Assembly: GCF_963924675.1 (NCBI RefSeq)
Contig: NC_089224.1
Span: 67,379,464 to 67,443,463 of the forward strand
Direction of reading: 5' to 3'
Source of the DNA: Phocoena phocoena
Taxonomy: Eukaryota; Chordata; Mammalia; Artiodactyla; Phocoenidae
Length of the DNA stretch: 64,000 nucleotides
Of this stretch, positions 11,398 through 21,781 are shown piece after piece. Both the position numbers and the translations under genes were made by a program. A model generated the notes under the pieces. The model worked only from the letters and a program-made list of their open reading frames with translations. It ran no database searches and had not been told where the DNA came from. Every line of letters starts with the position of its first letter. Position 1 is the first letter of the stretch.

Positions 11398-11453
11398 AAG
11401 AAATTGGCAAAAAAAAAAAAAAAAAAAAAAGAAATAGAAAAAGAAATTGGCAA
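11398..11453 (+). repeat. Poly(A) tract between 13-bp direct repeats
   Basis: AAGAAATTGGCAA occurs at 11398-11410 and 11441-11453, flanking about 20 A residues plus 'gaaatagaaa'. The layout looks like a retrotransposition scar consisting of only a tail, with the direct repeats as target-site duplication. Slippage within A-rich DNA is the alternative. Confidence 0.7.
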
Positions 11454-13689
11454 ATTTAAGAGGCAGGTTTACTTAAGTGTGAAATAAAATTGAATGGAAT
11501 CTCTAAAGTACTCAGTTCCACTTTGGGAAAGAACTGAAGACTTTTGTTTGGTGGTTTTAATTGCATAAGGCACTTGCTCATGTACTGTTTAATAGAGTTT
11601 TCCATGGCTTTTCTTTTTTTTATTTTTAATGTCAGGATGAATAGGCATTTCAGTGCAAAACAAAGGAAGTTAATATCGCTAAGTAGCAGGGACACCCCAA
11701 AGTTATTTACAACATATGGGAATGTCTACCCCTGGTGGGCTCACAGGATGGGAGAGTAGAGGCACATGTTATACTGAGGATGGATCAGAAGTTAATAGGC
11801 TGAAGCCAGCAGAGGTCTGCAAAAACGGGTCCAGTGGGCATCTATCGTGAAAGCTAATAATTTGATTGCTTTAAGTGAGAACTTATACCTTGACTGTAAC
11901 TGAAGCATAAAATTACTGACAGAATTTTGCTCTCAGCTAAGGGGACCTGTAAAAATTCTTGGTTGTTTAATAACAGATGTGATTTTATTAAAAGGTAATT
12001 ACTACAAACAATTAACTTACAATACTAATCATTCTTCTACTCATTTGTGCACATCTTAGAATGAGTTGATCTCACAGATACCTGTCAAACAGATTAAAAT
12101 GGATTCCGAGGTATTTATGCTTATTTGTCTCATATTTGTCTAGTTCTTGGTGAGTTACAGTAAACGAATCAAAGATTATAAATCACTTTCATATTGCAAT
12201 TGCCTAAAAGGGCTAATCCAATTATTATACTTTAATCTACATAAAATAATAAATATAGCTCTTTTCTTTGGCACAAGGCTTGAAATTATGCTTTGGACCT
12301 TTGTGTTCACATTCCAGTACACAGGCCCATAATGCCTTTTAGACACGTGTACAGGGAAAGGTAACTAATGTGTTAATTATTCTATAGGGCTGAATGGAAA
12401 GTGAAGAGCTAAGCAAAGAACATGTTTGCATTGAACCCAGTATACATGGAATATTTAAATTTAGTTAGATCCTCTTCCCTGTAAATTCTTTTAAAGAAAT
12501 GATGAATCTCTATCTTACTAGGAGCTCAATACTTGTCTGTAGCATTGAACTGAATATGAGCTTTCTAGCCTTACCCCTTGGGGAAGAGCAAATACTTCCA
12601 CACTGACACCCAAGAAAATTTACTTCATGAAAATATTCAATAAGCACACCCTAGCTGTACTTTGTGAGATCAGCTTTGTGCATGCATATTCTTTGGGCCT
12701 CTCTTAGAACACTGTCTCTCCTATGGACTCTAGACAGTGTAACGCAGTTCATGGTCATACTTTTAACAAAGACATGCCACGCAACAGTCATCCTGTTACA
12801 CTTTTACAGGCACTAAAGAATGTGTGTGTCAAGGGTAGGGAGAGAAAACTGAGGAATGTTTCATATGTGTCCTCTATGGTCAAGTAAAGGGTTAAGCAGA
12901 GCAGTCTTCTGCCCAGACACCTTCATCACTCCTCTCTGAAGTCAGAATTTATGTCCATGGTATTTTGTACATTATTATTCTTATAATATGCATAATACAC
13001 ATTTATTGATTAATTAATGCCATTTAATAACATATCAGGCTAAGGATGAATGGAAAACCTGTGACATCTAAAGGTTTAAAGCAATGGTTTTGAGGTTTAG
13101 ATTAAAATCTAGCTCTCCTAACTAAATGCAATGTTCTTTGGGCCAGATCATTCTGCTTCCCAAGCCAGACAGCTCACTTGGGAACGAAGCCAGCACACTT
13201 GGCGTCAGAGGAACAATGCTTTAAGCAGCAGTGTGTCCCAACCACAGTGTCCTCTCCAGGGCTCTTCTGCTGGACTGTACTTGACAGCAGCCCCTCTACC
13301 ACCTAACTTATAACCCTGGATCCACTAGAACCTGGAAAAGGAGGAACCACTGTTTCCATCCATACATTTCCTTTCCGAACTACAAATTAGTCCACTTGGA
13401 TCACAGACTGTTGGAATTATTTATAAATAAATTTTTCCAATAAGAACAGGATGGCTTTGCTTAACTGATTTTCATCATCTATTAACAAATTTTATATAAG
13501 GCAAAATAAGAGAAGAGATACGTGGTTATTTACATTTCATTTACATTTCTAACTTTCCCCATCCACATAATCCCACTGTATCCAGGGAATTTTGAGAAGT
13601 GGAACAGGGCATGTGAATTGTCTGTTCATTCCTCGTCACTGCAAATATACATAGACTTAATACTAACGACAAAAAGAACACACATATAG
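11454..13689. other. Repeat-poor AT-rich DNA, nothing identified
   Basis: About 2.2 kb without a recognised repeat, exon or RNA gene. The open frames here (11456-11759, 12147-12332, 13131-13313) are short and lack splice or homology support. Confidence 0.5.
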
Positions 13690-13930
13690 TACTTCTTACA
13701 TGTCAGCACTCTACAAATATTGACTCATTTAATCAAACAGTTACATAACCAATACCATGTATAAGGTAGATATACTTTTATAACCATTTCCAGATAAATA
13801 GATTGAAATGTAGTGTAGTTAAATAACTCACCTAAGGTCACCCAGCTAGTAAGCAGTAGTGTCAGGCTTTGCACCCAATCTAGCTCCTGAGTCCCTGTTT
13901 ATAACCACTAAGTTATACTGCTAAAGCTCT
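13690..13930 (-). repeat. MIR SINE
   Basis: Reverse-complement MIR in nearly full order: 'gtcagcactctacaaatattgactcatttaatc', 'ataagatagatt...aactcacctaaggtcacccagctagtaag', 'gtgtcaggctttgcacccaatct', 'gtccctgtttataaccactaagttatactgc'. Confidence 0.92.
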
Positions 13931-14039
13931 TCTTCATCTATAAAATTTGCCAAGGAATATCACCAACAGTGAATTTTAATTCCCAGCATAGATATTTCAG
14001 TGTTTCATTTGGCTACCTGATATGACCATTCTCTTTTGG

Positions 14040-14280
14040 TCCTTCTTATAGACATTTACCCATTCTCTCATTCATTAAACACACATTTGTTGAGCACATA
14101 CTATACACAAGCGTTGTGCTTAGAGTTGGGGATACAAGGATGGACAACACTGTTTGTAATCTACTGGGAAAGGCAGGCTCATAATTCCAATACATGCTGC
14201 ATAATCTGTTCAAAGTGCTATAGGAGCACAGAAGACGGTGACTGTTTGCCAAGGCAAGGAAACTTTTACACAGTGAGTGA
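14040..14280 (+). repeat. Ancient LINE-like mammal-wide repeat
   Basis: 'ttcattaaacacacatttgttgagcacatactatacac', 'gcttagagttggggatacaaggatggacaacac', then 'taggagcacagaagac'. This is the widely dispersed 'tttattgagcacctactatgtgcc...ggggatacag' unit also seen at 30.8, 42.8 and 47.3 kb. I believe it is an old L1M/L2-group LINE 3' region, but the family is not certain. Confidence 0.65.
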
Positions 14281-15789
14281 TAATTTAATCAAGTCTAAAA
14301 GGATGAGAAACATTGACTGGTGGTTTCCTGGCTATGTTATGACTTCACTCAAAACTTTCCAGGGAGAACAGGCTGTATTTCTATTTCTTTGCAGTGGATT
14401 TATTTAAAAGAACCAAGTCAAAAAAATGTTGGTAAGAGAGTAAATTAATTCATGGGTCTGAATTACCGTTATTTAAGCACCTTCCAAAATGTTTAGAGCA
14501 TGCATACAGTGCCATCAACTTAACACAAAATAGCACACATCAGTGTATTCTCTAATCTCTAAAACTGCGTACATATTTCTGATGTTCTTTATAGTTAGCT
14601 ATAGCGGGGTTTGATGATACTCTGTGCTATTTAAATCTATAGCTTAAGTTTTCAAGGGATACGTTAAGCCAGCCTAGTCATTCTTAAAATATTTATATCA
14701 CTGACAGAGAAAAGTAGCTGCCATCCAAGAAACCAATAAAATTGTCCTGAATTGAGAAAAGAAACTGTTGTCATCTACTACTAACTGAGGATAACTAAAA
14801 ATCACGTACTCTTGCACACTTATTTTTCCATCATGCTTCTTGACACAAGTATTTAAGCATATGCTACAAGATATCACATACATTTTTCCAGTCTCAACAA
14901 CTGTGTCTTAGATTCTGAAATATGTGAACAACATTAGTGTGGGAGTTGGGAACCAGGGAATCTTGGGTAAATTTAAGCAACTCAGTTTGCCCAACAGAGG
15001 ATGTGGGACAATGAACACACATCAGAGCGTCTTAAATTTCCATCTATGGGTGGCCTTCAAGGATCTATAAACTGCCTGATATTGTGTACAAAACTGTGTG
15101 TAAGTGGTCAAAGCTACATTTGTCCAGGACTGAGTTTTATTAAAATCTTTGTATTTCCTTTCTCCACCTCCCCCCAAAGGTTTAAAAACCATCAGGCTAA
15201 CAGTTATCACTAGTGAGAAAGAAGGTGATATCAGGTCTCCATTGTTTCAGAATTCATTGCTTATTGTATATATTTTTGCCTGGTTCACTGTACAATAAAA
15301 TGTACACATGAAGTTCCCTATTTGAAAGCTTCTCCAGTATTGCTTTAAAAAAACAGGAAAAAAAACCCCAAAACTGAACACAAAAGGTCAACCATCGTTT
15401 AAGAAGAATCACTAATCTCACATTTGACACCAGCCACCATATACCAAGGCCATGTCTACACTATGCGAGATTAGAAAATCCTGCCCTGGGGATATTAAGA
15501 GAATTGATAGTAGATATCATTACTTTCTTCTTTGTCCACTGTCCTGAATATTATCATGCAGTGCTTTTTAATTTTGAGAAAGTCTGTTTTTTTTTGGTAC
15601 TCAGTTTACCAACTGACCTAAATAGGTAAGTTAAGGAAGAAAAAGTGATCCCACACCACCTGCTCCCAATAGCCTTTAATTTATTAGCTAACTCAAGGGC
15701 CAACTGAAATTTTCTTAGTTTATGCCCTGTTCTGAGATTTCAACACAACTTCAGACATTTAGGACCATCACAGGAAGCAGTACAACTTA
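14281..15789. other. No recognisable feature
   Basis: AT-rich unique DNA of about 1.5 kb. The 123-codon open frame ending at 14407 starts inside the neighbouring old repeat and has no coding signature. Confidence 0.5.
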
Positions 15790-15980
15790 GCAACAAAAGA
15801 ATATGAGCTTTGGTCTCAGACAGCCCCAGTTCCTACCCCAGCTCTGCCTCTCACAAACCATGTTCCTTTGAACAACGCATTCGTTAGCCTTTCTCAGCCA
15901 CTCTCTCCTTATAAAATGGTCTTAATAACATACTTCACAGGTTTTGAAGAGTAAATAAGATAATATGTGTTTGCACACAA
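15790..15980 (+). repeat. MIR SINE
   Basis: 'atgagctttggtctcagacagcccc', 'ccagctctgcctctcac', 'gttagcctttctcagccactctctccttataaaatgg', 'cacaggttttgaagagtaaataagataatatg' follow the MIR plus-strand order. Confidence 0.85.
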
Positions 15981-16128
15981 AAATCTGTGATTACCCATCA
16001 AAATCAAAAAGTGCTCTCAAGGGAAAGCTAACAAACTTATTGGCACTGCCCTGTGCCCACACCACATCCTTCTGTGCTCCCACAGCACTGCTATCTGGCC
16101 ATTTACTGAAAAAGTTGGTTGACCTCTG

Positions 16129-16389
16129 TCCTAGAGCAGGGCAACAGAAACACAGTGTAATTTTCAATTTTAAATGTTATATAATATAGGTATTATATAA
16201 ACATACATAATTTTACATTTTTACTAGCCATATTAAAAAAGTAAAACAGACTTTAATATTTTATTTAATCCAACATATTTAAAAGCATTAAACATTATTA
16301 GTGAGAGATTTTACTTTCTTTTGAACCAGCCACATTGCCAGTACTCGGTAGCCACGTGTGGCTGCCATATTGCACAGTTCCATTCTAAA
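16129..16389. mobile_element. hAT-like non-autonomous DNA transposon
   Basis: Left end 'tcctagagcagggcaacag', right end reverse complement 'ctttagaatggaactgtgcaat'. The interior, 'agccatattaaaaaagtaaaacag', 'attttatttaatccaacatat' and 'gtagccacgtgtggctgcc', matches a mammal-wide MER-class hAT element. No coding sequence and no clear TSD. Family name not assigned. Confidence 0.6.
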
Positions 16390-16745
16390 GGTCCACATGT
16401 GCCAGGAGCATCATGAGGATAAAAGTGGCTGCGTGATCAGACTTTGGCCACGTCGCTGATCTCAACATAGGCAGATTACCTCAGCGAACCCCGTCAGGCA
16501 ATGGATAACTCGGGAGACACTGTGAGATAAATCAGGGAACAAAAACCCGGCAAGATTAAAAGCAAGCAAGTTAGAATATGCCTGAGGGAAAAGGATGAAG
16601 GGACATAATAGCCCCAGAAGACAAAGCTGCCCAGAGCTGCAACAAGTAAGTGTGTATGCACAGTTGCTTGCAGTTTAATAAAATGTCCACTTCCCTACCA
16701 CTTAGGTTTGAAATAATTCTTACATCTGTTATATCCTTAAAGGAT
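16390..16745. other. No recognisable feature
   Basis: Unique DNA between two old repeats. Confidence 0.45.
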
Positions 16746-16865
16746 CGTTAGCTTCTGAAAGGAAAAAGCTATGTTACATTCATCTTCTTATGTGATGATG
16801 GTACCCACCACAGTGCTTGGCCCTTAGTTTGTGCTTGAAATATATTAGTTGAAGCAGTATACTGT
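16746..16865 (+). repeat. L2 LINE 3' end fragment
   Basis: 'gaaaggaaaaagctatgtt', 'cccaccacagtgcttggcccttagtttgtgcttgaaatatattagttga' match the L2 3' terminus with high divergence. Confidence 0.55.
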
Positions 16866-17756
16866 CGATAAATGGATAGTGAATAAAAAACTGTCTGCAT
16901 GAATGACTTAAAATATAATAATGAACCAGTTTTCAGTGACTGATAACAGTTTCAATCTCCCCAGGATGCTTAGAGTTTAATAAGTATCAGAGTCCAAAAG
17001 CTAAAGAAATCAAGTTCCATTGACTAAAAGCAAACATTCTGTTAACTGAAGTCACCCTTTACTCTTTTGGTTGGTTGTTTTGGGAGGGGCAGAGGGGAGT
17101 CCTGACCATAAGTCACCCATATGTATTATTTCCAATAATTAAGACAGGCAATTATAGCAAAGTAACTTAATACAAAGGTGCTTCTAGACCAACTCAGCCC
17201 ATTTCTGTCCCAAGTTTTGCTCAAAAAGTTGACTTGGCTGAGACTGCTCATGCTCTTACTCTGAGTAAATTAGGGGCCTGATCAGCATAGCTTTCAGGCA
17301 GTGAGATTCAAAATTGGACATGAACTGAAGACAACCTAAGGGTACAGCCAAGCTTCCAAGATCTGGGGGATTGCAAATGCAGTCCTGTCACTTCTCAAGC
17401 CTAGTGTCTCTAAAGCACATATTTCTGTTTTGGCTTCTGTGTTGTCTTTCTTCCACATTTGAAAGGCAAACTTCAAACTGCTCATATCACAGGAAAGTAT
17501 TTGTTGCCGAACAGGAGAAAATATTTATTTATTGCTTTCCAGTTTTACTAGATTTCAGAGCCACAGTTTAAGCTAAACTGTATTAGCTAAATTTATTTTA
17601 TTATTTAGCCAGTATTAGCTAAATTTCCCCAAGAGTGACACAGGGTAAAAAGCAGTGTTCTTCTACGGAATATGGCAGCTACTTAACCTCTCCAGTGTGG
17701 AGGCGTTTGATCAGGACATTACATTGTAATGGGTAATTAAAATATATTAAGATAGA
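16866..17756. other. No recognisable feature
   Basis: Unique DNA. A small direct repeat GTATTAGCTAAATTT is present at 17580-17594 and 17612-17626 (period 32), probably a local slippage duplication. Confidence 0.5.
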
Positions 17757-17928
17757 ATATGATGGTTAGGTGTCAACTTGACTGGGCTACTGGGCCACCT
17801 AGACGTTTGGTCAAACATGATTCTGGTGGTATCTGTCAGTGTGTTTCTGGAAAAGATCAACATTTAAATCTGTAGGCCTGAATGGAACAGAACGAGAGTT
17901 CCTTCCACCTGACTGCTTTCAGTGGGCT
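17757..17928 (+). repeat. Dispersed LTR-like repeat fragment, unassigned
   Basis: 'atggttaggtgtcaacttgactgggcta', 'tttggtcaaacatgattctgg', 'tcagtgtgtttctggaaaagatcaacatt', 'aggcctgaatggaacagaa' are the signature of a common mammalian medium-reiterated repeat with LTR-like 5' end. It stops where the MLT1-like LTR begins and does not resume after it. Confidence 0.6.
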
Positions 17929-18443
17929 GCGGTAGGCTGAATAGTGGCCCACCAAAGGGACCCATGTCCTCATCCCCAGAACCTGTAAATATGTTACTCT
18001 ACATGACAAAAGAAGTTTCGCAGGTGTGATGAAGTTAAGGATCTTGAGATGAGTGGATGAGCCTGGATTTTTCAAGTAGACCTAATGTAATCACAAGGGT
18101 TCTTATTACAGGAAAGCAGGAGGGTCAGAGTCAGAGAAGGAGATGGGATGATAGAAGCGGAGAGGTAGAGAGTGTGAGAGAGAAAGAGGTAGAGAGTGAG
18201 ATTAGAAGATGCTGTCACCTCTGTTTGAAGATGGAGGGTAGATCTGTGAGCCAAGAAATTGAAGCAGTTGCTAGAAGATAGAAAAGGCAAGGAAACAGAT
18301 TCTCCTCTAGAGCCTCCAGAAGGAACATGACCCTGCCAACTTATTTTAGGATTTCTGGCCTCCAGAACTGCAAGAGAATAATGTGTGCTTTGTTAAGCCA
18401 TTAAGTTGGTGGTCAAACAGCAGAGACAGGAAACTAATACATA
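17929..18443 (+). mobile_element. MaLR (MLT1-like) solo LTR
   Basis: The whole motif order of an MLT1-class LTR is visible: 'taggctgaatagtggccc', 'gtcctcatccccagaacctgtaaatatgtta', 'gatgaagttaaggatcttgagatg', 'ctaatgtaatcacaagggttctta', 'gatgctgtcacc..tgaagatgg', 'gcaaggaaacagattctcc', 'agagcctccagaaggaaca', 'tttctggcctccagaactgcaagagaataa'. It ends 'ttaagccattaagttggtgg...gaaactaatac'. MaLRs are old non-autonomous ERVL-derived elements. No internal region is present, so it is a solo LTR produced by LTR-LTR recombination. A purine-rich (GA) stretch in the middle (18108-18200) is expanded. Confidence 0.82.
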
Positions 18444-18769
18444 CATATTATATAAACACAATTACATTTGAATAATAGATTTTAAAATCAGGTATTATTT
18501 AAATGTTACATTTATAGTAGTCCTTTCAAGGAGCTCAACTCAAAGTACTCCAAAGGCACTGTGTTCCACTGGAAACTTAAAAGATGTCTGTTAGTTATAA
18601 GCTACCATATTTTACAAATTAAAAATAAATAGCCTTAGAGAACAGGATTTCAAGCAAATGTTGATACCAAGTGGAGTGGATGCTAAGAAGGAAAAGAATA
18701 TAGCAAATATAAAGAATCTGAGCTTCCAATCTAGAATAAGACTAGAACCAGCATTGTTTGTACTTCTTG
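18444..18769. other. No recognisable feature
   Basis: AT-rich DNA after the LTR. Confidence 0.45.
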
Positions 18770-18925
18770 CATGTTAGTCTGGCCTGTGCTAGGTATCTTG
18801 TTGCACTAGTATAACAACCTGCCAAGATCACACTATTGATTGGTAAAGTGTGGAACCAGAGGTTAAAGTGAAGCTGATATGACTCCAATGTGCATGTTAT
18901 CAATGCTCTACCATCCTGCTTCCCA
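18770..18925 (-). repeat. MIR SINE fragment
   Basis: 'ctgtgctaggtatcttgttgc', 'ctgccaagatcacactattgattggtaaagtgtggaaccagaggtta', 'caatgctctaccatcctgc' is a diverged reverse-complement MIR. Confidence 0.65.
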
Positions 18926-19467
18926 TGTACTCACCACGAGAAGATTGCCTGTTCATTTTCCTTACCCTGTCCAATTCCTGATGCATATTCTAATGCATTT
19001 ATAAATTGGATTCAGTGTCAAGGTACCTATTCTTTAACTTGTGCCATCTCTCTTCCTGGCCTACAACTTAAGTTTGTCTCTTCTCCCTGCACTGTAGTGT
19101 CTTTGCCCTTCTGCTTTGGTGTGCTAACTCTCTAGCCCCCATTATCACACCACTGTATTGGGGGAACATGGGGTTCACCTTGCTTCCATGAGCAGACTCT
19201 ATCAGCTGTCTGTCTTCAGCCTCTATCAAGGAGTGACCTGCCTCCAGCCCCAGACTCTGTCTGGGGTTACATGTGTAAGTGCCATATGTAGCCCAGAAAA
19301 GGCAAGCCAGAGTCTTCATTTTACCATCCTGCTTTACTTTCCAACAGTATACATAATCCTTACCTAAAAGAGCACAGGACAACTGAATTAACAAACCTAG
19401 TAAATCTATAAAACCTAGATAAGAGGGCATATCCTTTCAAATCAAATCAATTTTATTTCCTTCTTTT
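18926..19467. other. No recognisable feature
   Basis: Unique DNA up to the L1 insertion site. Overlapping open frames on both strands here (19068-19430, 19158-19367) have no homology I recognise. Confidence 0.45.
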
Positions 19468-19485
19468 AAAATTCAAAGGGAGCAT

Positions 19486-21401
19486 GTCAAACCCACAGCC
19501 AACATCGTTCTCAATGGGGAAAAACAAACCAGTTCTTCAAAGATCAGGAACAAGACAAGGTTGCCCACTCTCACCACTATTATTCAACATAGTTTTGGAA
19601 GTTTTAGCCACAGCAATCAGAGAAGAAAAAGAAATAAAAGGAATCCAAATTGGAAAAGAAGAAGTAAAGCTGTCACTGCTTGCAGATGACATGACAGTGT
19701 ACATAGAGAATCCTAAAGATGCTACCAGAAAACTACTAGAGCTAATCAATGAATTTGGTAGAGTAGCAGGATACAAACTTAATTCACAGAAATCTCTTGC
19801 ATTCCTATACACTAATTATGAAATATCTGAAAGAGAAATTAAGGAAACACTCTCATTTACCATTGCAACAAAAAGAATAAAATACCTAGGAATAAACCTA
19901 CCTAAGGAGGCAAAAGACCTGTATGCAGAAAACGATAAGACACTGATGAAAGAAATGAAAGATAATACAAACAGATCGAGAGATATACCATGTTCTTGGA
20001 TTGGAAGAATCAACATTGTGAAAATGACTATACTATCCAATGACTATACTACAGATTCAATGCAATCCCTATCAAACTACCACTGGCATTTTGCACAGAA
20101 CTAGAACAAAAAATTGCACAATTTGTATGGAAACACAAAAGACCCCGAATAGCCAAAGCAATCTTGAGGAAGAAAAACAGAGCTGGAGGAATCATGCTCC
20201 CTGACTTCAGACTATACTATAAACCTACAATAACCAAGACAGTGTGGTACTGGCACAAAAACAGACATATAGATCAATGGAACAGGATAGAAAGCCCAGA
20301 GATAAACCCACACACATATGGTCACCTTACTTTTGATAAAGGAGGCAAGAATATACAATGGAGAAAAGACAGCCTCTTCAAATAAGTGGTGCTAGGAAAA
20401 CTGGACAGCTCTATGTATAAGAGTGAAATTAGAACACTCCCTAACACCATACACAAAAATAAACTCAAAATGGATTAAAGACCTAAATGTAAGGCCAGAC
20501 ACTATCAAACTCTTAGAGGAAAACACAGGCAGAACACTCTATGACATAAATCACAGCAAGATCCTTTTTGACCCACCTCCTAGAGAAATGGAAATAAAAA
20601 AAAAAAATGGGACCTAATGAAACTTAAAAGCTTTTGCACAGCAAAGGAAACCATAAACAAGATGAAAAGACAACCCTCAGAATGGGAGAAAAAATTTGCA
20701 AATGAAACAACTGCCAAATGATTAATCACCAAAGTTTACAAGCAACTCATGTAGCTCAATATGAAAAAAAAAAAAACAACCCAATCAAAAACTGGGCAGA
20801 AGACCAAAATAGACTTGTCTCCAAAGAAGATATACAGATTGCCAACAAACACATGAAAGGATGCTCAACATCACTAATCATTAGGGAAATGCAAATCAAA
20901 ACTAGAATGAGGTAACATCTCATACCAGTCAGAATGGACATCATCAAAATATCTACAAACAATAAATGCTGGAGAGGCTGTGGAGAAACGGGAACCCTCT
21001 TGCACTGCTGGTGAGAATGTAAATTGATACAGCCACTGTGGAGAACAGTATGGAGGTTCCTTAAAAAACTAAAAATAGAACTACCATATGACCCAGCAAT
21101 CCCACTGCTGGGCATATACCCTGAGAAAACCATAATTCAAAAAGATACATGTACCACAATGTTCACTGCAGCACTATTGACAATAGCCAGGACATGGAAG
21201 CAACCTAAATGCCCATCGACAGACGAATGGATAAAGAAGATGTGGTACATATATACAATGGAATATTACTCAGCCATAAAAAGAAACGAAATTGAGTTAT
21301 TTGTAGTGAGGCAGATGGACCTAGAGTCTGTTATACAGAATGAAGAAAGTCAGAAAGAGAAAAACAAATACCATATGCTAACACATATATATGGAATCTA
21401 A
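19486..21401 (+). pseudogene. L1 ORF2 C-terminal half (RT to Cys-rich domain), broken
   Basis: This is the 3' half of the L1 endonuclease/reverse transcriptase gene. The first open piece (to 20104) holds RT motifs including [19 protein letters not shown]. The RT catalytic box reads LADD at 19679-19690, where the other two long L1 copies in the window keep FADD. Later pieces carry [16 protein letters not shown], the Cys-rich motif [15 protein letters not shown] and the end KYHMLTHIYGI with stop at 21399-21401. Breaks: a frameshift near 20030 linked to a short 'atgactatact' duplication (20029-20048), a stop at about 21012 (tgg to tga in the Cys-rich region), and frame changes near 20150, 20390 and 20600. 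Not functional. Confidence 0.93.
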
Positions 21402-21763
21402 AAAAAAAAAATGGTTCTGATGAACCTAGGGGCAGGACAGAAATAAAGAACACAGACGTAGAGAATGGACTTGAAGACATGGGGAGGGGGAAGTGTAAGC
21501 TGGGACGAAGTGAGAGAGTAACATTGACATATATACAGTACCAAATGTAAAATAGATCACTAGTGGGAAGCAGCTGCATGGCACAGGGAGATCAGCTCGG
21601 TGCTTTGCCATGACCTATAGGGATGGGATAAGGAGGGTGGGAGGGAGACGCAAGAGGGAGGGGATATAGGGATATACGTATGCATATAGCGGATTCACTT
21701 TGTTATACAGCAGAAACTAACACAACACTGTAAAGCAATTATACTCCAATAAAGATGTTTAAA
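19486..21763 (+). mobile_element. L1 LINE, 5'-truncated, with intact 18-bp TSD
   Basis: The insertion begins inside ORF2 ('acagccaacatcg') and ends with the L1 3'UTR and the 'caattatactccaataaagatg' terminus plus A-tail. The TSD is AAAATTCAAAGGGAGCAT at 19468-19485 and AAAATTCAAAAGGAGCAT at 21764-21781, 18 bp with one mismatch. The site has the TTTT|AAAA context expected of L1 endonuclease nicking. Length about 2.28 kb. The 3'UTR contains the G-rich stretch 'gacatggggagggggaag' typical of cetartiodactyl L1. It is younger than the L1 at 1.3-2.1 kb because it is closer to the other long copies. Confidence 0.97.
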
Positions 21764-21781
21764 AAAATTCAAAAGGAGCAT

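Noticed and set aside
14036..14407. 123-codon open frame
   Set aside because: Its first part lies in an ancient dispersed repeat and there is no domain, codon bias signal or splice context to support it.
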